Shown: positions 42,868 through 52,653, numbered from the stretch's first letter. The stretch is 64,000 nucleotides of DNA from E44-bin32 sp034430615 (GCA_034430615.1 DAOUEJ010000216.1:22870-86869), one strand, 5' to 3'. Notes: a model not told the origin generated them from the letters alone. Translations and numbers: made by a program.

Positions 42868-43440
42868 ATGCCGCGATCACCGGTTACAGAACCAGAATCA
42901 ATGCCACCTGTGCCAGAACTGGAAACCGAACGCCTCCTGCTACGCTCTTTTAGCCTGAAAGATGCTGGTCGGGTCCGGGAGCTGGCCGCGGCGCGCGAGA
43001 TTGCAGCAACGACCTTGAACATCCCTCATCCGTATGAAGAGGGCATGGCGGAAGCCTGGATATCAACCCATGAGGACGCTTATGAAGCCGGTGAGGCTGT
43101 CCACTACGCCATCACCCGCAAGCTCCAGGGGGATCTGATTGGTGCGATCGGATTGGGAATCGAACGGGCTCATCAGCGGGCAGAAATGGGTTATTGGATT
43201 GGTGTACCTTACTGGAGCAAAGGATTCTGCACGGAGGCAGCCAGTGCGATCCTGAGGTATGGGTTTGAAACGCTAGGACTGCACCGTATCTATGCTCACC
43301 ACATGATCAGCAACCCGGCCTCCGGGCGCGTCATGCAGAAGATTGGCATGATCCACGAAGGATGTCTGCGTCAACACGTCCTGAAATGGGGCATCCATCA
43401 CGACTTGGAAATCTACGGTATGACGCAGACGGATGTGTAG
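42868..43440 (+). CDS. GNAT N-acetyltransferase (RimJ/RimL type)
   Basis: I start at ATG 42868, with TTGGAGG 5 nt upstream, giving 190 aa. The sequence has ETERLLLRSFSLKDAGRV, the acetyl-CoA loop around GYWIGVPYWSKGFCTEA, and NPASGRVMQKIGMIHEG. RimJ/RimL-type enzymes acetylate N-termini of ribosomal proteins or small molecules. The substrate is not predictable. The 238-bp gap upstream holds no recognisable gene. Confidence 0.87.
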   Translation: MPRSPVTEPESMPPVPELETERLLLRSFSLKDAGRVRELAAAREIAATTLNIPHPYEEGMAEAWISTHEDAYEAGEAVHYAITRKLQGDLIGAIGLGIERAHQRAEMGYWIGVPYWSKGFCTEAASAILRYGFETLGLHRIYAHHMISNPASGRVMQKIGMIHEGCLRQHVLKWGIHHDLEIYGMTQTDV

Positions 43441-43468
43441 AGTAATCTCTCCCCAGTTGCCACCCCGC

Positions 43469-43732
43469 CTAGAGCTGTTCGAAGCTATCTAGGTTTACAA
43501 CGAACACGGTCGCCCGTCGCTGGCCTGACTCGGCCGGCGAGCATGAATTTCGGATGATTTCCATGGCCTGATCGATGCGTCCTTCTTCCGTTCCGATCAG
43601 GAGCGTCGTGTTTCCCCTTCGCAGGAATCCCCCGGTTGAAGCGATATAGGTCACCCGGAATTCCTGCTTGATCAGCGCTTGCAGTGCTGTTTCGTAATCT
43701 TCGTTTCGAATGATGACAATCATGAGTTTCAC
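43469..43732 (-). CDS. Cyclic-di-AMP receptor (PII-like, DarA/PstA family)
   Basis: The 87-aa protein is a compact PII-like domain beginning MKLMIVIIRNEDYETAL. The c-di-AMP contact stretch FRVTYIASTGGFLRRGNTTLL keeps the T, GGFL and GNTT residues used by PstA/DarA. It ends ATVFVVNLDSFEQL. It is probably trimeric and cytoplasmic. It starts 1 nt after the antiporter stop and shares its transcript, linking c-di-AMP to ion and osmotic control. Confidence 0.88.
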   Translation of the reverse strand: MKLMIVIIRNEDYETALQALIKQEFRVTYIASTGGFLRRGNTTLLIGTEEGRIDQAMEIIRNSCSPAESGQRRATVFVVNLDSFEQL

Positions 43733-43733
43733 G

Positions 43734-45623
43734 TCAGATCACCTCGCATCGTTCAACATCCAGGGCAAATAGCATCGCTCGATGGACATCGATCGGTATT
43801 TCACTGCGGCGCTCAGGATCCTTATCAAGCATCGCCGGTGGGACAAATTCGACTCTCTTGCGGCAAACCCGACGCAGCGTATCCTCAGCGTCCTCGAGCT
43901 TTCCTTCCGGGAGACCAATCAGGAGCAGGTGGTTCCGCCGACGGAGAAAGCCGCCATTACTTTGGATGCGTGTCACCCGCAGCCCTTGCATGGCCAGGGC
44001 ATTTGAGGCCGATTCCAGATCAAGGGTGCTTACAATGATAAACAGCAGCTGGCAGATGTCATCCTCCCCGCCGCGCGGCATGAAATCCGAAATCCACGAT
44101 TCCTGCCTGGAATCGAGTGCCAGGTCGACTTCGACAACGAGTTCATCGAAGGATTCATCTGAAATCGCGCCAGAACGCCGCAAGTTTCCCAGCGCGCTGC
44201 GCTGGGCCCTCAACATCTCCCTGCGCGCCAATACGATCTCTTCCGCCTCGAGCTCCGGAGTATCGCTCAGGACTTCCTGCACCGCACCGGTCAGAACCTC
44301 CTGCCGCTGCTTAAGCACCGGCTCCAGCGAACGCCAGGTCGCTTCCGAGATCAGTCCGTCGATGCTCAATCGCCGGAGATGCTGGTACCCCGCCCGAACT
44401 GCAAGGGCCCGGGCATGGCGCCGCTCATACTCGATCTGGGCGTCGGATTTTGTGATGATGCCCAGCCGTTTCAACAAGCCATTCATCGTCATGCCCTGCG
44501 CGACCAGGCTGAAGAGCACCACGCCATAGGTCATGACGATCAAAGTCGTTCGCATCTCCCCGAAATCGGCCTCCGGAAGACTCAAGGCCAGCGCAAGGGC
44601 GATGGCCCCCCTCAACCCTCCCCAGAACATGACATGCCGCCAGGAATTGGGGATGTCCCGCCCGAGGCGTGAGAGACCATAGATGCTGATCGCGCGGCCG
44701 ATGAGGACCGCCAGGATTGACCACAGGATCAGCTTCCAGTCCTGCACCAGAGCGGAGATCTCGAGATCCAATCCAATGAGCAAGAAGACGGCCGAATTGG
44801 CGAGGAAAGCGATGTATTCCCAGAAGTTGAAGAGCGCGATGCGTGTGGTCGGGGACATCTCGCGTTCGCCGATATTTCCGCTGATCATTCCCGCAGCCAC
44901 GACCGCCAGAACACCGCTCAGATGAAATTGCTCGGCGATGAGATAGGATCCGAAAGCCAGCACGGTGGTCAGCGTCGTCTCGACCAAGTAGTCGTCGACC
45001 TGGCTCATCAGACGTGAGATCAGCCAACCCAGGACAGCGCCTACCAGGATCCCGCCACCGCCAACCCGGATAAAATTGGCCACCCCGCTGGCAATCTCAA
45101 AACGCCCACTTTGAAGTGCACCCAGCGCCAGGCTAAAGAGCACAATGGCTGTGCCATCGTTGAAGAGGCTCTCGCCTTCCAGTAGGACTTCAAGCTGCCT
45201 GGGCGCACCAAGTTTGCGGAAGATAGCCACGACCGAGACCGGGTCAGTCGCCGCGATCAAGGCACCGAATACCAGGGCCGCGGAAAGAGGTAAACCAGCG
45301 CCGGTCGACAGGATTCCCCCCACGACCAGCATATTCACAATCACGCCCGGGATGGCCAGGATCATGATCGTTTTCAAATCGCGGCGCAGATGAATAAAAC
45401 TCAGGTGGAAGGCGGCTTCAAAGACCAAAGGCGGCAGGAGCAAGGTAAGGATGATTTCTGGCGTGAGCTCGATCGCCAGGCGTTCCCGGAAAGAAAGCAC
45501 CAGGCCCGCCAGGACCAGTGCGACCGTATACGGGATGCGGAACCGGCGCACCAGGATGGCGACAACCGAAACCACCAGCAGCAGTTCCAGTACCAGGCTC
45601 TCGATCTGGACTAAATCATTCAT
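43734..45623 (-). CDS. CPA1-type Na+/H+ antiporter fused to a c-di-AMP receptor domain
   Basis: The 629-aa protein has about 11-12 transmembrane helices in residues 1-385, with the CPA1 signature GALIAATDPVSVVAIF and an FNDGTAIVLF helix. A helical linker follows (about 390-520). Residues 526-629 are a PII-like c-di-AMP receptor domain: LLFIIVSTLDLESASNAL, RVTRIQSNGGFLRRRNHLLL, and MLFALDVERCEV. In the loop GNTT is replaced by RNHL, so ligand binding may differ. It is encoded just upstream of a stand-alone receptor of the same family. It probably exchanges cations under c-di-AMP control. Confidence 0.88.
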   Translation of the reverse strand: MNDLVQIESLVLELLLVVSVVAILVRRFRIPYTVALVLAGLVLSFRERLAIELTPEIILTLLLPPLVFEAAFHLSFIHLRRDLKTIMILAIPGVIVNMLVVGGILSTGAGLPLSAALVFGALIAATDPVSVVAIFRKLGAPRQLEVLLEGESLFNDGTAIVLFSLALGALQSGRFEIASGVANFIRVGGGGILVGAVLGWLISRLMSQVDDYLVETTLTTVLAFGSYLIAEQFHLSGVLAVVAAGMISGNIGEREMSPTTRIALFNFWEYIAFLANSAVFLLIGLDLEISALVQDWKLILWSILAVLIGRAISIYGLSRLGRDIPNSWRHVMFWGGLRGAIALALALSLPEADFGEMRTTLIVMTYGVVLFSLVAQGMTMNGLLKRLGIITKSDAQIEYERRHARALAVRAGYQHLRRLSIDGLISEATWRSLEPVLKQRQEVLTGAVQEVLSDTPELEAEEIVLARREMLRAQRSALGNLRRSGAISDESFDELVVEVDLALDSRQESWISDFMPRGGEDDICQLLFIIVSTLDLESASNALAMQGLRVTRIQSNGGFLRRRNHLLLIGLPEGKLEDAEDTLRRVCRKRVEFVPPAMLDKDPERRSEIPIDVHRAMLFALDVERCEVI

Positions 45624-45651
45624 CGTCGGTCTAGGTCACCCATTTTACAAA

Positions 45652-48054
45652 TCACTCTCTTTCACGGTCCTGCTCGATCCAGGTTCTGCCCTCGCCTGTC
45701 ACGCGTGCCAAGCCTCCATCCGGGAATGTGATAATAACATGATCGCCCTTGTAGGAAACGCTCAAACCACGCCAGCGAATTGTTACCGGCCAGGGGTAAG
45801 GGTTTCCGGGTTCAACTTGCACCCGGTAGGGATCGCCAAGCTGAAGCCCGAGAGTGCGTAGGAAGAGATCCAATGGCGCCAGTCCGTCAAGAGCACCGCA
45901 CTCACCAAGGGCTTGTGGTTCATCTGGATGGTATAGTGCGCTGAAATCCTGATCCCTGCGGAGCCCGGAGATGACGGCTCCCATTAAGCGGCCCACGAGT
46001 TCGGCCGCTTCTTTACGGAAGCCATTGTCGAGCATCCCCTCTCCCACCAGGCAATTGGCAAACATCCATACCGCACCCGGATTGCCCTCTTTGTCAGGCG
46101 CATAGCCCGTTTCACGGGCAGACACGATGGGGATGCCAAATGCCCGCCAGAAGCGCTTTTCGTCCAGAATCGTTCGTGTCACCATCTGGCGTGCACGGTC
46201 TGCTTCTAACATACCTGCCCAGAGTGGGAACAATCCGGCCACATCATGCTGGCTGGTATCCACAAGCCTGATTTCTGTCGTGAAACCGTCGTCGAGACCT
46301 CCGATCGTGACCGAATTCAAGGCGCGGGCTGATTTATCAGCTGTAGCTGTACCCATCTTCCAGAACCACTGGAAGCTTGCATGGGAGAACCGTTCGACCA
46401 TCTTGCGGTTCGTGCTTCCCTTCCCTCGGATGCTAACTTTGATCTCCTTAGACTCAAGTTCATCACCAAAGCAGCGGATAAGAACCCGGACCGGGGCCTC
46501 AAAGCTGCGCTTAAGCTCAAGGTCGAAAGACCCTTTCCCCTTACCAAGTCGGTCCCCAATTAAAGGTATGTTCATATCCCGGTCCTGCGAAACAAAGATT
46601 GAAGACTTCTCAACCCAGCAGGATTCGAGGGCCTTTCTGATGTTTTCAGCAGTTGATTCGATCCACGCTAGCGACCTGGTCTCACCTATGATGTGAGCCA
46701 TCTCAGCCAACCTGATCAACTCACGGTACAGATAGGCTGCCAGATCGGGGCGTTCGACCAGCGAAATATCCAGCCCCTGACCCCAGCGCTCCCAGCCGAC
46801 GTAGGCTGGCCAGGCGCGAAAACCACTCTGCGGCATGTGGCGCCACTCCGGGAAGCCATCCCTATCGGTATCACGCTCCTCGCCAAACCAGCTACGAACC
46901 GAATGCAGCAAGGCCGGGAAAACCTCAGCCAGCATCTCGTTATTTCCGGTGCGGGTGTAGATCCTGTGGGCCAGGTCTGCGAGGAGTGGCATGCTCTCCC
47001 AGCCTGCATGCTGGCCACCCACGCCCGGTTGTCCGTCGATGGCGCCGCTCCCGGTTTCGGTTTGCAGACGATTTCGCAGCTCGCCCTCCACCAACCCCGG
47101 TGCAGCCGACAGCACCTGCCGGCTGATATAATGCGCGCTGGCAGCATCTACACCACCCCACACCCCGTCATAATCACTGCCATCTCCGGCGGCGGAATAA
47201 CCGTCAGCAGGTCTCCGCCGGCCCACAATCCCCGGGTAGCGAACATGACGGGTTGGACCCACGAATGCCTGCAGACCGGCCACCTGGGAAAACCAGAAGG
47301 CGGCATCCCATTCTGGATCTCCTGTCTCGATCTCGACCAGGCCAGCGTTGAGCAACTTGATCCTTGCGATGCTCGCCTCCCAGGGAAGTCCGCACAGCCG
47401 CCGGGCCTGGTCAAAGGAAGCCCGCGGTTCCCTTTCACCTACATGCGCCCATAACCACGAACGGCTTCTGCCGGAGGCAAGATTGGCGCTTACCCCCAGC
47501 GATGGAAATGCAGAGGGTGGCGTTACTGCACCCCCTTCGATGAAGATAAGGGGTGCAAGTCTCTCAAGTCCAGCTGTCAGCACATGCACCCCGTCAATCT
47601 GAACCGGGGAAAAGGGTGTCCCACCTGGTCCGGGACGGAGAACTGCATGCAGCCGTACATCCAATACGAAAGGTGCTTCACCCCGGTTGATTACTTCGAT
47701 ACGTCCAATCACGGAATGGGAATCATGGACCCAGTATTCCTGCCGAAGTTGAATCCCGGCAAGTGGGTAAGCGTTCACCAGTAGGTAATTAGGGAAGATA
47801 ATCTGGACCTGAGGTGGCTGGATGAAGGATGCCGGGTCAAGGACATGCTGGCCGCCCACCGCAATCGAAGCGAAGAGGCGCATGCTGGGTGCGCGCAGAC
47901 CATAAGTCGTCTCCAGCGCAAGCGCCGCCGGGTCGCCTCCGGCAAGGTTTAGAGCCCAGATCTGGTCATCCGTATAATCGACAGTAACCTGGCGGGCATC
48001 GGCCGCAATCAGCAGACGACGGGCATCCTCGTGTTTAAAACTCCAGCTTCGCAT
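45652..48054 (-). CDS. Six-hairpin glycosidase-like protein
   Basis: From ATG 48054 the protein has 800 aa; an alternative ATG at 48081 adds 9 residues. N-terminal beta-sandwich segments (to about 260) are followed by an (alpha/alpha)6 barrel. Its motifs are DGVWGGVDAASAHYIS, GQHAGWESMPLLADLAHRIY, ERDTDRDGFPEW and GECGALDGLAPLDLF. Such layouts are typical of GH63 or glycogen-debranching-type hydrolases. Catalytic acids cannot be fixed from sequence alone. No signal peptide is seen, so it is probably intracellular. Convergent distance to the antiporter is short. Confidence 0.72.
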   Translation of the reverse strand: MRSWSFKHEDARRLLIAADARQVTVDYTDDQIWALNLAGGDPAALALETTYGLRAPSMRLFASIAVGGQHVLDPASFIQPPQVQIIFPNYLLVNAYPLAGIQLRQEYWVHDSHSVIGRIEVINRGEAPFVLDVRLHAVLRPGPGGTPFSPVQIDGVHVLTAGLERLAPLIFIEGGAVTPPSAFPSLGVSANLASGRSRSWLWAHVGEREPRASFDQARRLCGLPWEASIARIKLLNAGLVEIETGDPEWDAAFWFSQVAGLQAFVGPTRHVRYPGIVGRRRPADGYSAAGDGSDYDGVWGGVDAASAHYISRQVLSAAPGLVEGELRNRLQTETGSGAIDGQPGVGGQHAGWESMPLLADLAHRIYTRTGNNEMLAEVFPALLHSVRSWFGEERDTDRDGFPEWRHMPQSGFRAWPAYVGWERWGQGLDISLVERPDLAAYLYRELIRLAEMAHIIGETRSLAWIESTAENIRKALESCWVEKSSIFVSQDRDMNIPLIGDRLGKGKGSFDLELKRSFEAPVRVLIRCFGDELESKEIKVSIRGKGSTNRKMVERFSHASFQWFWKMGTATADKSARALNSVTIGGLDDGFTTEIRLVDTSQHDVAGLFPLWAGMLEADRARQMVTRTILDEKRFWRAFGIPIVSARETGYAPDKEGNPGAVWMFANCLVGEGMLDNGFRKEAAELVGRLMGAVISGLRRDQDFSALYHPDEPQALGECGALDGLAPLDLFLRTLGLQLGDPYRVQVEPGNPYPWPVTIRWRGLSVSYKGDHVIITFPDGGLARVTGEGRTWIEQDRERE

Positions 48055-48167
48055 GTGACGATTGTACGGAGTGCAACCCAAATCGTCAAAGTGAATCCAA
48101 CATCGTGTTCAGCCGGGTGACTGCTTCGTGCTAGAATAACGGCCACCCTGCCAGGAGGAGTACCAGC

Positions 48168-48641
48168 ATGACAACCCTGCCAAAAATGCGTGGTATGTAT
48201 TTTGAGGAATTCGAGGTTGGCCAGAAAGTCGTCAGCCCTGGCCGCACGATCACTGAGGCTGATATCGTCGCTTTTGCCGGGATCTCAGGTGATTTCAACA
48301 GCATCCACACCGACGGTGAGTTCGCCCGTGATGCAGGGTTCGGACAGCGCGTAGCACACGGCTTGCTCGGGCTTTCCATCGCCTCTGGCCTGCTGGTTCG
48401 ATCGGGCGTGATGGAAGGCACCGTGATGGCCTTTCGAGAGATCACCCAGTGGAAATTCAGCCAGCCCATATTCATCGGTGACACGATCCACGTCGTTCTG
48501 GAAGTCAGCGAGATGAAATCACTGCCCCGGCTTGGCGGGGGGTCGCTCCTTCTCGCACTGCACGTCCAGAACCAGGATGATGTGACCGTCATGAAGGGCC
48601 AGTGGTCGGTGCTCGTCCAGAGCAAACCGGCTGCGTCTTAA
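48168..48641 (+). CDS. MaoC-like dehydratase
   Basis: The 157-aa protein has a hot-dog fold with the MaoC motif: TITEADIVAFAGISGDFNSIHTDGEFA contains the catalytic Asp and His. VAHGLLGLSIASGL follows. The family hydrates trans-2-enoyl-CoA thioesters. AGGAGGAG precedes the ATG. No beta-oxidation partner is adjacent. Confidence 0.9.
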   Translation: MTTLPKMRGMYFEEFEVGQKVVSPGRTITEADIVAFAGISGDFNSIHTDGEFARDAGFGQRVAHGLLGLSIASGLLVRSGVMEGTVMAFREITQWKFSQPIFIGDTIHVVLEVSEMKSLPRLGGGSLLLALHVQNQDDVTVMKGQWSVLVQSKPAAS

Positions 48642-48695
48642 TCTTGTCAAGCCGATTTATAAGACGGCCTGCTGAATAATCCAGGCTAGCCTGCG

Positions 48696-48704
48696 TGCTA
48701 TAAT
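48696..48704 (+). promoter_or_regulatory. Extended -10 promoter of the PBP gene (leaderless start likely)
   Basis: TGCTATAAT at 48696-48704 ends 8 nt before the ATG at 48713. Transcription from it would begin at or 1-3 nt before the start codon. No ribosome binding site fits in between. Confidence 0.55.
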
Positions 48705-48712
48705 CCCCTGCT

Positions 48713-51700
48713 ATGACCGACCGGCCTGAGGGTCCTGCCGAATATGATCTGCCAGAGGACGATCTCAAGTCTGAAGGGTCAAGTACGCCCGAGCGGCCGC
48801 TAACTTCTCCCGCGGGCGATCCAGCACAGCGTTTCCGCCGCATCCTGGAGGGTGATTCCACCTATCCTGGTCAAGCCACGGAAAAACCTGGTGAAGGCCA
48901 GGTGCAAGATCGTCATCCAACGGGCCTGCCGGATCTGACGGGCGGCTGGATGTCCGAGATGGACCCTCCCGCTATCGATGACGATCCGGCAGCTAGTGCG
49001 CAAGCCGATCCAGCACATGGAACCGGTGGTTCACGCCCCCTTGCAACAGAAGCTGACTCAGGCCCACTCCCCGAGCGTGTCCCGGTCACCGACCCGGAAG
49101 CGACGCGTGTTGTTCCCTCTGCATACGCCCCCCCTCCCGAAAATCATGGCAAGCCGCCTGGAAAGAGCCGCCGCTTCTCAGGCTGCAGCGGATGCATGCT
49201 GCGCATGGCGATCATGGCGCTCTTCGCCGGGGCAGCGCTTTTTATCGGGGTTATATCCTTCGGAATTTATCAATATGCATCGCTCGCCTCGACCCTGCCC
49301 CCGGTAGAAGATCTCAAGGATCGCGCCGCTCAGTTCGAGACCACACGCATCCTCGACCGCGACGGCAACCTGCTGTATGAGATCCTCGATCCCCAGGCCG
49401 GGCGCAGGACTTATGTGCCCCTCGATCAAATTTCCCCGTATATGGTGGCCGCCATCATCTCCACGGAAGATTCCCAGTTCTACAGCCACCCCGGGTTCGA
49501 TCTCCTGGCCATGCTGCGGGCGCTCTGGCAGAACTACACCACTGGTGAGGTCGTATCCGGGGCATCGACGATCACCCAACAGGTCGCACGCAACCTGCTC
49601 TTCACACCTGAAGAACGGGCCAGTGTCACCGCCCGGCGTAAAGCGCGCGAGGTCATGCTCGCAGCTGAGATCACCCGCCGCTACAGCAAAGATGTGATCC
49701 TCGAGCTCTATCTGAACCAATCCTTCTTCGGCAACCTTGCCTACGGGGTGGAGGCTGCAGCAGAAACCTATTTCAACACGACCTCCGACAAACTGACGCT
49801 GGCGCAGGGTTCCTTCCTTGCAGGCCTCGTTCAGGCACCTTCTGTTTACGATATCTATTCAAACCGCGAGGCGACCCTGGGCCGTCATCGCCAGGTGCTG
49901 ACCTTGATGATCGACACCAGCATCGAAGATGGCTGCATCTACGTCAGCAACGCCCAGCACCCAATCTGCGTCCGGCCGGAAGACGCCGGTGCAGCTGCAG
50001 CGGAGATCATCAACTATGATTTCCCCGCTCCCGATGTGACCATTCGTTTTCCTCATTGGGTCACTTTCATTCGCGCAGAGTTGGAACAGCTTTACGATCC
50101 TCAAACGATTTACCGCAGCGGCTTCACGGTGTACACCACGCTCGACCCGCGCCTGCAGCAGCAAGCCCAGGACATCGTGCGCGAGCAAGTCGCCAAGTTG
50201 GTGGAGAACCGAGCCATGAACGGCGCCCTGGTCGCGCTGCGTCCGAGCACAGGTGAGATCCTGGCAATGGTCGGTTCAGCGGATTTCAACAATGAGGCGA
50301 TCGACGGTCAGATCAACATGAGTGTCCGTCCCCGCCAGCCAGGGTCCTCGATCAAACCGCTCACCTATCTTGCAGCTTTTGAGAAAGGGTGGAACCCGGC
50401 GACACTGATCTGGGATGTCCCCTCCGAATTTCCGCCCTCCGGAAGCCCGAGCGATCCCCGACCGCCATACATCCCTGTCAACTACGACGAACGCTTCCAC
50501 GGCCCGGTCACAATCCGGACAGCACTCGCAAATTCATACAACATCCCGGCTGTGAAAACGCTTGATTTTGTCGGCATATACGACGACCCCTCCACACCGC
50601 AGGAAGAAGGCCTCGTCGCCTTCGCCCGCCGGGTGGGGATCAGCACCCTCACCCGTGACGATTACGGTCTTTCTCTCACACTGGGTGGCGGCGACGTGAC
50701 CCTGCTCGACCTGACCTCTTTCTACGCGACTCTCGCCAATGTGGGAAATAGGATCCAACCTACAGGCATACTCCGCATCGAAGATCACGAGGGGGTCGTA
50801 GTCTACGAATTTGAGCAACCAGAAGGTGAGCAGGTTGTCCACGCCGAGCACGCCTACCTGATCAGCAGCATCCTGAGCGATAACAGCGCCCGCAGCCCTG
50901 CCTTTGGAGCAAACTCGCTCCTCAACCTGCCCTTCACGGTTGCCGCGAAGACCGGGACCACGAATGATTTTCGGGATAACTGGACGCTTGGATTTACGCC
51001 TGATATTGCCGTTGGTGTCTGGGTGGGAAATGCCGACTACTCCCCGATGATTGATACTTCCGGCCTCACTGGGGCTGCACCGATCTGGAATGAGTTCATC
51101 CAATTCGCCCAGGACCGCCTCACAGGCGGTGTGCCCTCGCCTTACCCAAGGCCGGCCGGGGTTGTTGATCGTGTCGTTTGTGCGATTTCCGGCGCGGAAC
51201 CCTCCGAGTGGTGTCCGGATCAACGCACGGAAAGCTTTGCCAGCGACCAGCTTCCCCTACCGAAGGAGCAGGATCTGTGGCAGCAGGTCTGGGTCGATAA
51301 TTTCTCGCTCGAGCTTGCCTCAGCCTCTTGCGATACGTACGTGATCCAGAAGCTCGGGCTGAGCGTGGGTGATCCCTGGGCACGCAAGTGGCTGGAAGAG
51401 GATTCGCGGGGTCAGGCCTGGGCAGAGGATCATGAATTCCCGGATGGGAAAGTCTTCTTTATCCCGGATAAGACCTGTGATGAGTCGAGCCCGCACCCGA
51501 TCATGAGCTTCAGCAGCCCGGTGGAGAATGCGACTATCACCAGCGAGATCCTGGAGATCTTCGGCACCGCAGGCGCCACGGCGGATTTTAAGGATTGGAT
51601 CTTGGAATACAGCACCAGCCCCAACCCGAGCAACTGGCCAGACGTCACGCTCGTGACCGAGCAGCGGCTCCAAGAGGGCAAACTCTGGACGATCGATCTC

Positions 51701-51940
51701 AACCAGTTGGGCATGGATAATGGACCTCTCACGCTGCGACTATCGGTGCGCAGTGAACGCGGTGGGTGGGCTTCGATCGTCCGTCATCTGAATGTGCTGC
51801 TTCCCACACCGACCCCGACGCCAACTCCAACTGTAACCCCGACTCAGACACCAACCGAGACGCCCACGGTAACAATGACGCCCACGGCAACAATGACTCC
51901 CACGCCGACCGATACCTCCACACCCATACCAACCAGTTAA
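48713..51940 (+). CDS. Bifunctional class A penicillin-binding protein (PBP1A type)
   Basis: The 1075-aa protein has a long charged cytoplasmic region (1-160), one transmembrane helix (about 164-187) and a GT51 glycosyltransferase domain with AAIISTEDSQFYSHPGFDLL and GASTITQQVARNLL. The transpeptidase domain has SSIK (Ser near 545), SYN in NSYNIPAV and KTGTT (near 745). After about residue 820 come a beta-domain and a C-terminal Thr/Pro-rich tail that may cross the wall. It polymerises and crosslinks peptidoglycan outside the membrane. It probably starts on a leaderless mRNA. Confidence 0.95.
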   Translation: MTDRPEGPAEYDLPEDDLKSEGSSTPERPLTSPAGDPAQRFRRILEGDSTYPGQATEKPGEGQVQDRHPTGLPDLTGGWMSEMDPPAIDDDPAASAQADPAHGTGGSRPLATEADSGPLPERVPVTDPEATRVVPSAYAPPPENHGKPPGKSRRFSGCSGCMLRMAIMALFAGAALFIGVISFGIYQYASLASTLPPVEDLKDRAAQFETTRILDRDGNLLYEILDPQAGRRTYVPLDQISPYMVAAIISTEDSQFYSHPGFDLLAMLRALWQNYTTGEVVSGASTITQQVARNLLFTPEERASVTARRKAREVMLAAEITRRYSKDVILELYLNQSFFGNLAYGVEAAAETYFNTTSDKLTLAQGSFLAGLVQAPSVYDIYSNREATLGRHRQVLTLMIDTSIEDGCIYVSNAQHPICVRPEDAGAAAAEIINYDFPAPDVTIRFPHWVTFIRAELEQLYDPQTIYRSGFTVYTTLDPRLQQQAQDIVREQVAKLVENRAMNGALVALRPSTGEILAMVGSADFNNEAIDGQINMSVRPRQPGSSIKPLTYLAAFEKGWNPATLIWDVPSEFPPSGSPSDPRPPYIPVNYDERFHGPVTIRTALANSYNIPAVKTLDFVGIYDDPSTPQEEGLVAFARRVGISTLTRDDYGLSLTLGGGDVTLLDLTSFYATLANVGNRIQPTGILRIEDHEGVVVYEFEQPEGEQVVHAEHAYLISSILSDNSARSPAFGANSLLNLPFTVAAKTGTTNDFRDNWTLGFTPDIAVGVWVGNADYSPMIDTSGLTGAAPIWNEFIQFAQDRLTGGVPSPYPRPAGVVDRVVCAISGAEPSEWCPDQRTESFASDQLPLPKEQDLWQQVWVDNFSLELASASCDTYVIQKLGLSVGDPWARKWLEEDSRGQAWAEDHEFPDGKVFFIPDKTCDESSPHPIMSFSSPVENATITSEILEIFGTAGATADFKDWILEYSTSPNPSNWPDVTLVTEQRLQEGKLWTIDLNQLGMDNGPLTLRLSVRSERGGWASIVRHLNVLLPTPTPTPTPTVTPTQTPTETPTVTMTPTATMTPTPTDTSTPIPTS

Positions 51941-52011
51941 CCTACTCACTGATTCAAGACAATCGCGGCAGGGCTTTGAATTGAGGAAGATCCTGGTTGG
52001 CTGCAAGCCCG

Positions 52012-52620
52012 TTACAGTTCGCGGTCAAACCATAATTCACGGTACTCACGGTTCCAATTTGAAGTAGCTCGCAGAGCTATGATGATGCCCACACCGGCGG
52101 CGATCGCCAGCGCTTCCGGGCTTGCCCTAAAAATCCACCAGAGTGGCGTCAGCAGCAATCCGCCGGTGAAGTTTCCCCGAGCCGAATGGCGGATGAGGAT
52201 CTGCATTATGGCTGCCAACCCGACCCCCAGGATGAAACCGAACGGCCATATAGCAAGCAGCGCCCCGCCCCCAGTAGCCATCCCCATCCCGCCACGCATA
52301 CCGGCTAGGACCGGCCAGCAATGTCCTATCACGAGCGCACCAGCAGCCAACCCAAGGCCCAGCAGCCCCTGGACAAGATGCATCGCCAGCCTCATCGCCA
52401 GGTAGCCTTTCCCCAGGTCCAGCAGCAGGACCGCGATGCCCGCCACCCACCCGGCAGAGCGCATGACGTTGGTCGCGCCCGCGTGTCCTGAACCAGTCTG
52501 GCGGATGTCGCCGCCTGTGGTCCAGCGCGTGATCCAAACTGCAAAGGGAAGTGAGCCAAGGGCATAGGCGATCAGGATTGCCACAGTTGAGTTCAACAAG
52601 ACTGGTGCCAGTTCTCCCAT
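52012..52620 (-). CDS. plsY: Glycerol-3-phosphate acyltransferase PlsY
   Basis: I start at ATG 52620, with GGAGAGG just upstream; a TTG at 52650 gives 10 more residues. The 202-aa protein has five hydrophobic segments, the motif GSLPFAVW, and DIRQTGSGHAGATNVMRSAGW; here His replaces the usual Asn of GSGN. KG in LDLGKGY and GGMGMATG (variant of GGKGVAT) also match. It transfers acyl from acyl-phosphate to glycerol-3-phosphate in membrane lipid synthesis. The two motif substitutions are unusual. Confidence 0.83.
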   Translation of the reverse strand: MGELAPVLLNSTVAILIAYALGSLPFAVWITRWTTGGDIRQTGSGHAGATNVMRSAGWVAGIAVLLLDLGKGYLAMRLAMHLVQGLLGLGLAAGALVIGHCWPVLAGMRGGMGMATGGGALLAIWPFGFILGVGLAAIMQILIRHSARGNFTGGLLLTPLWWIFRASPEALAIAAGVGIIIALRATSNWNREYRELWFDREL

Positions 52621-52653
52621 CGCCTCTCCGTAAAGAATCGGGCAGTACAAAAG

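Noticed and set aside
43469..43732. Truncated c-di-AMP receptor
   Set aside because: At 87 aa it looked short, but the C-terminal ATVFVVNLDSF segment that closes the fold is present, so it is complete.
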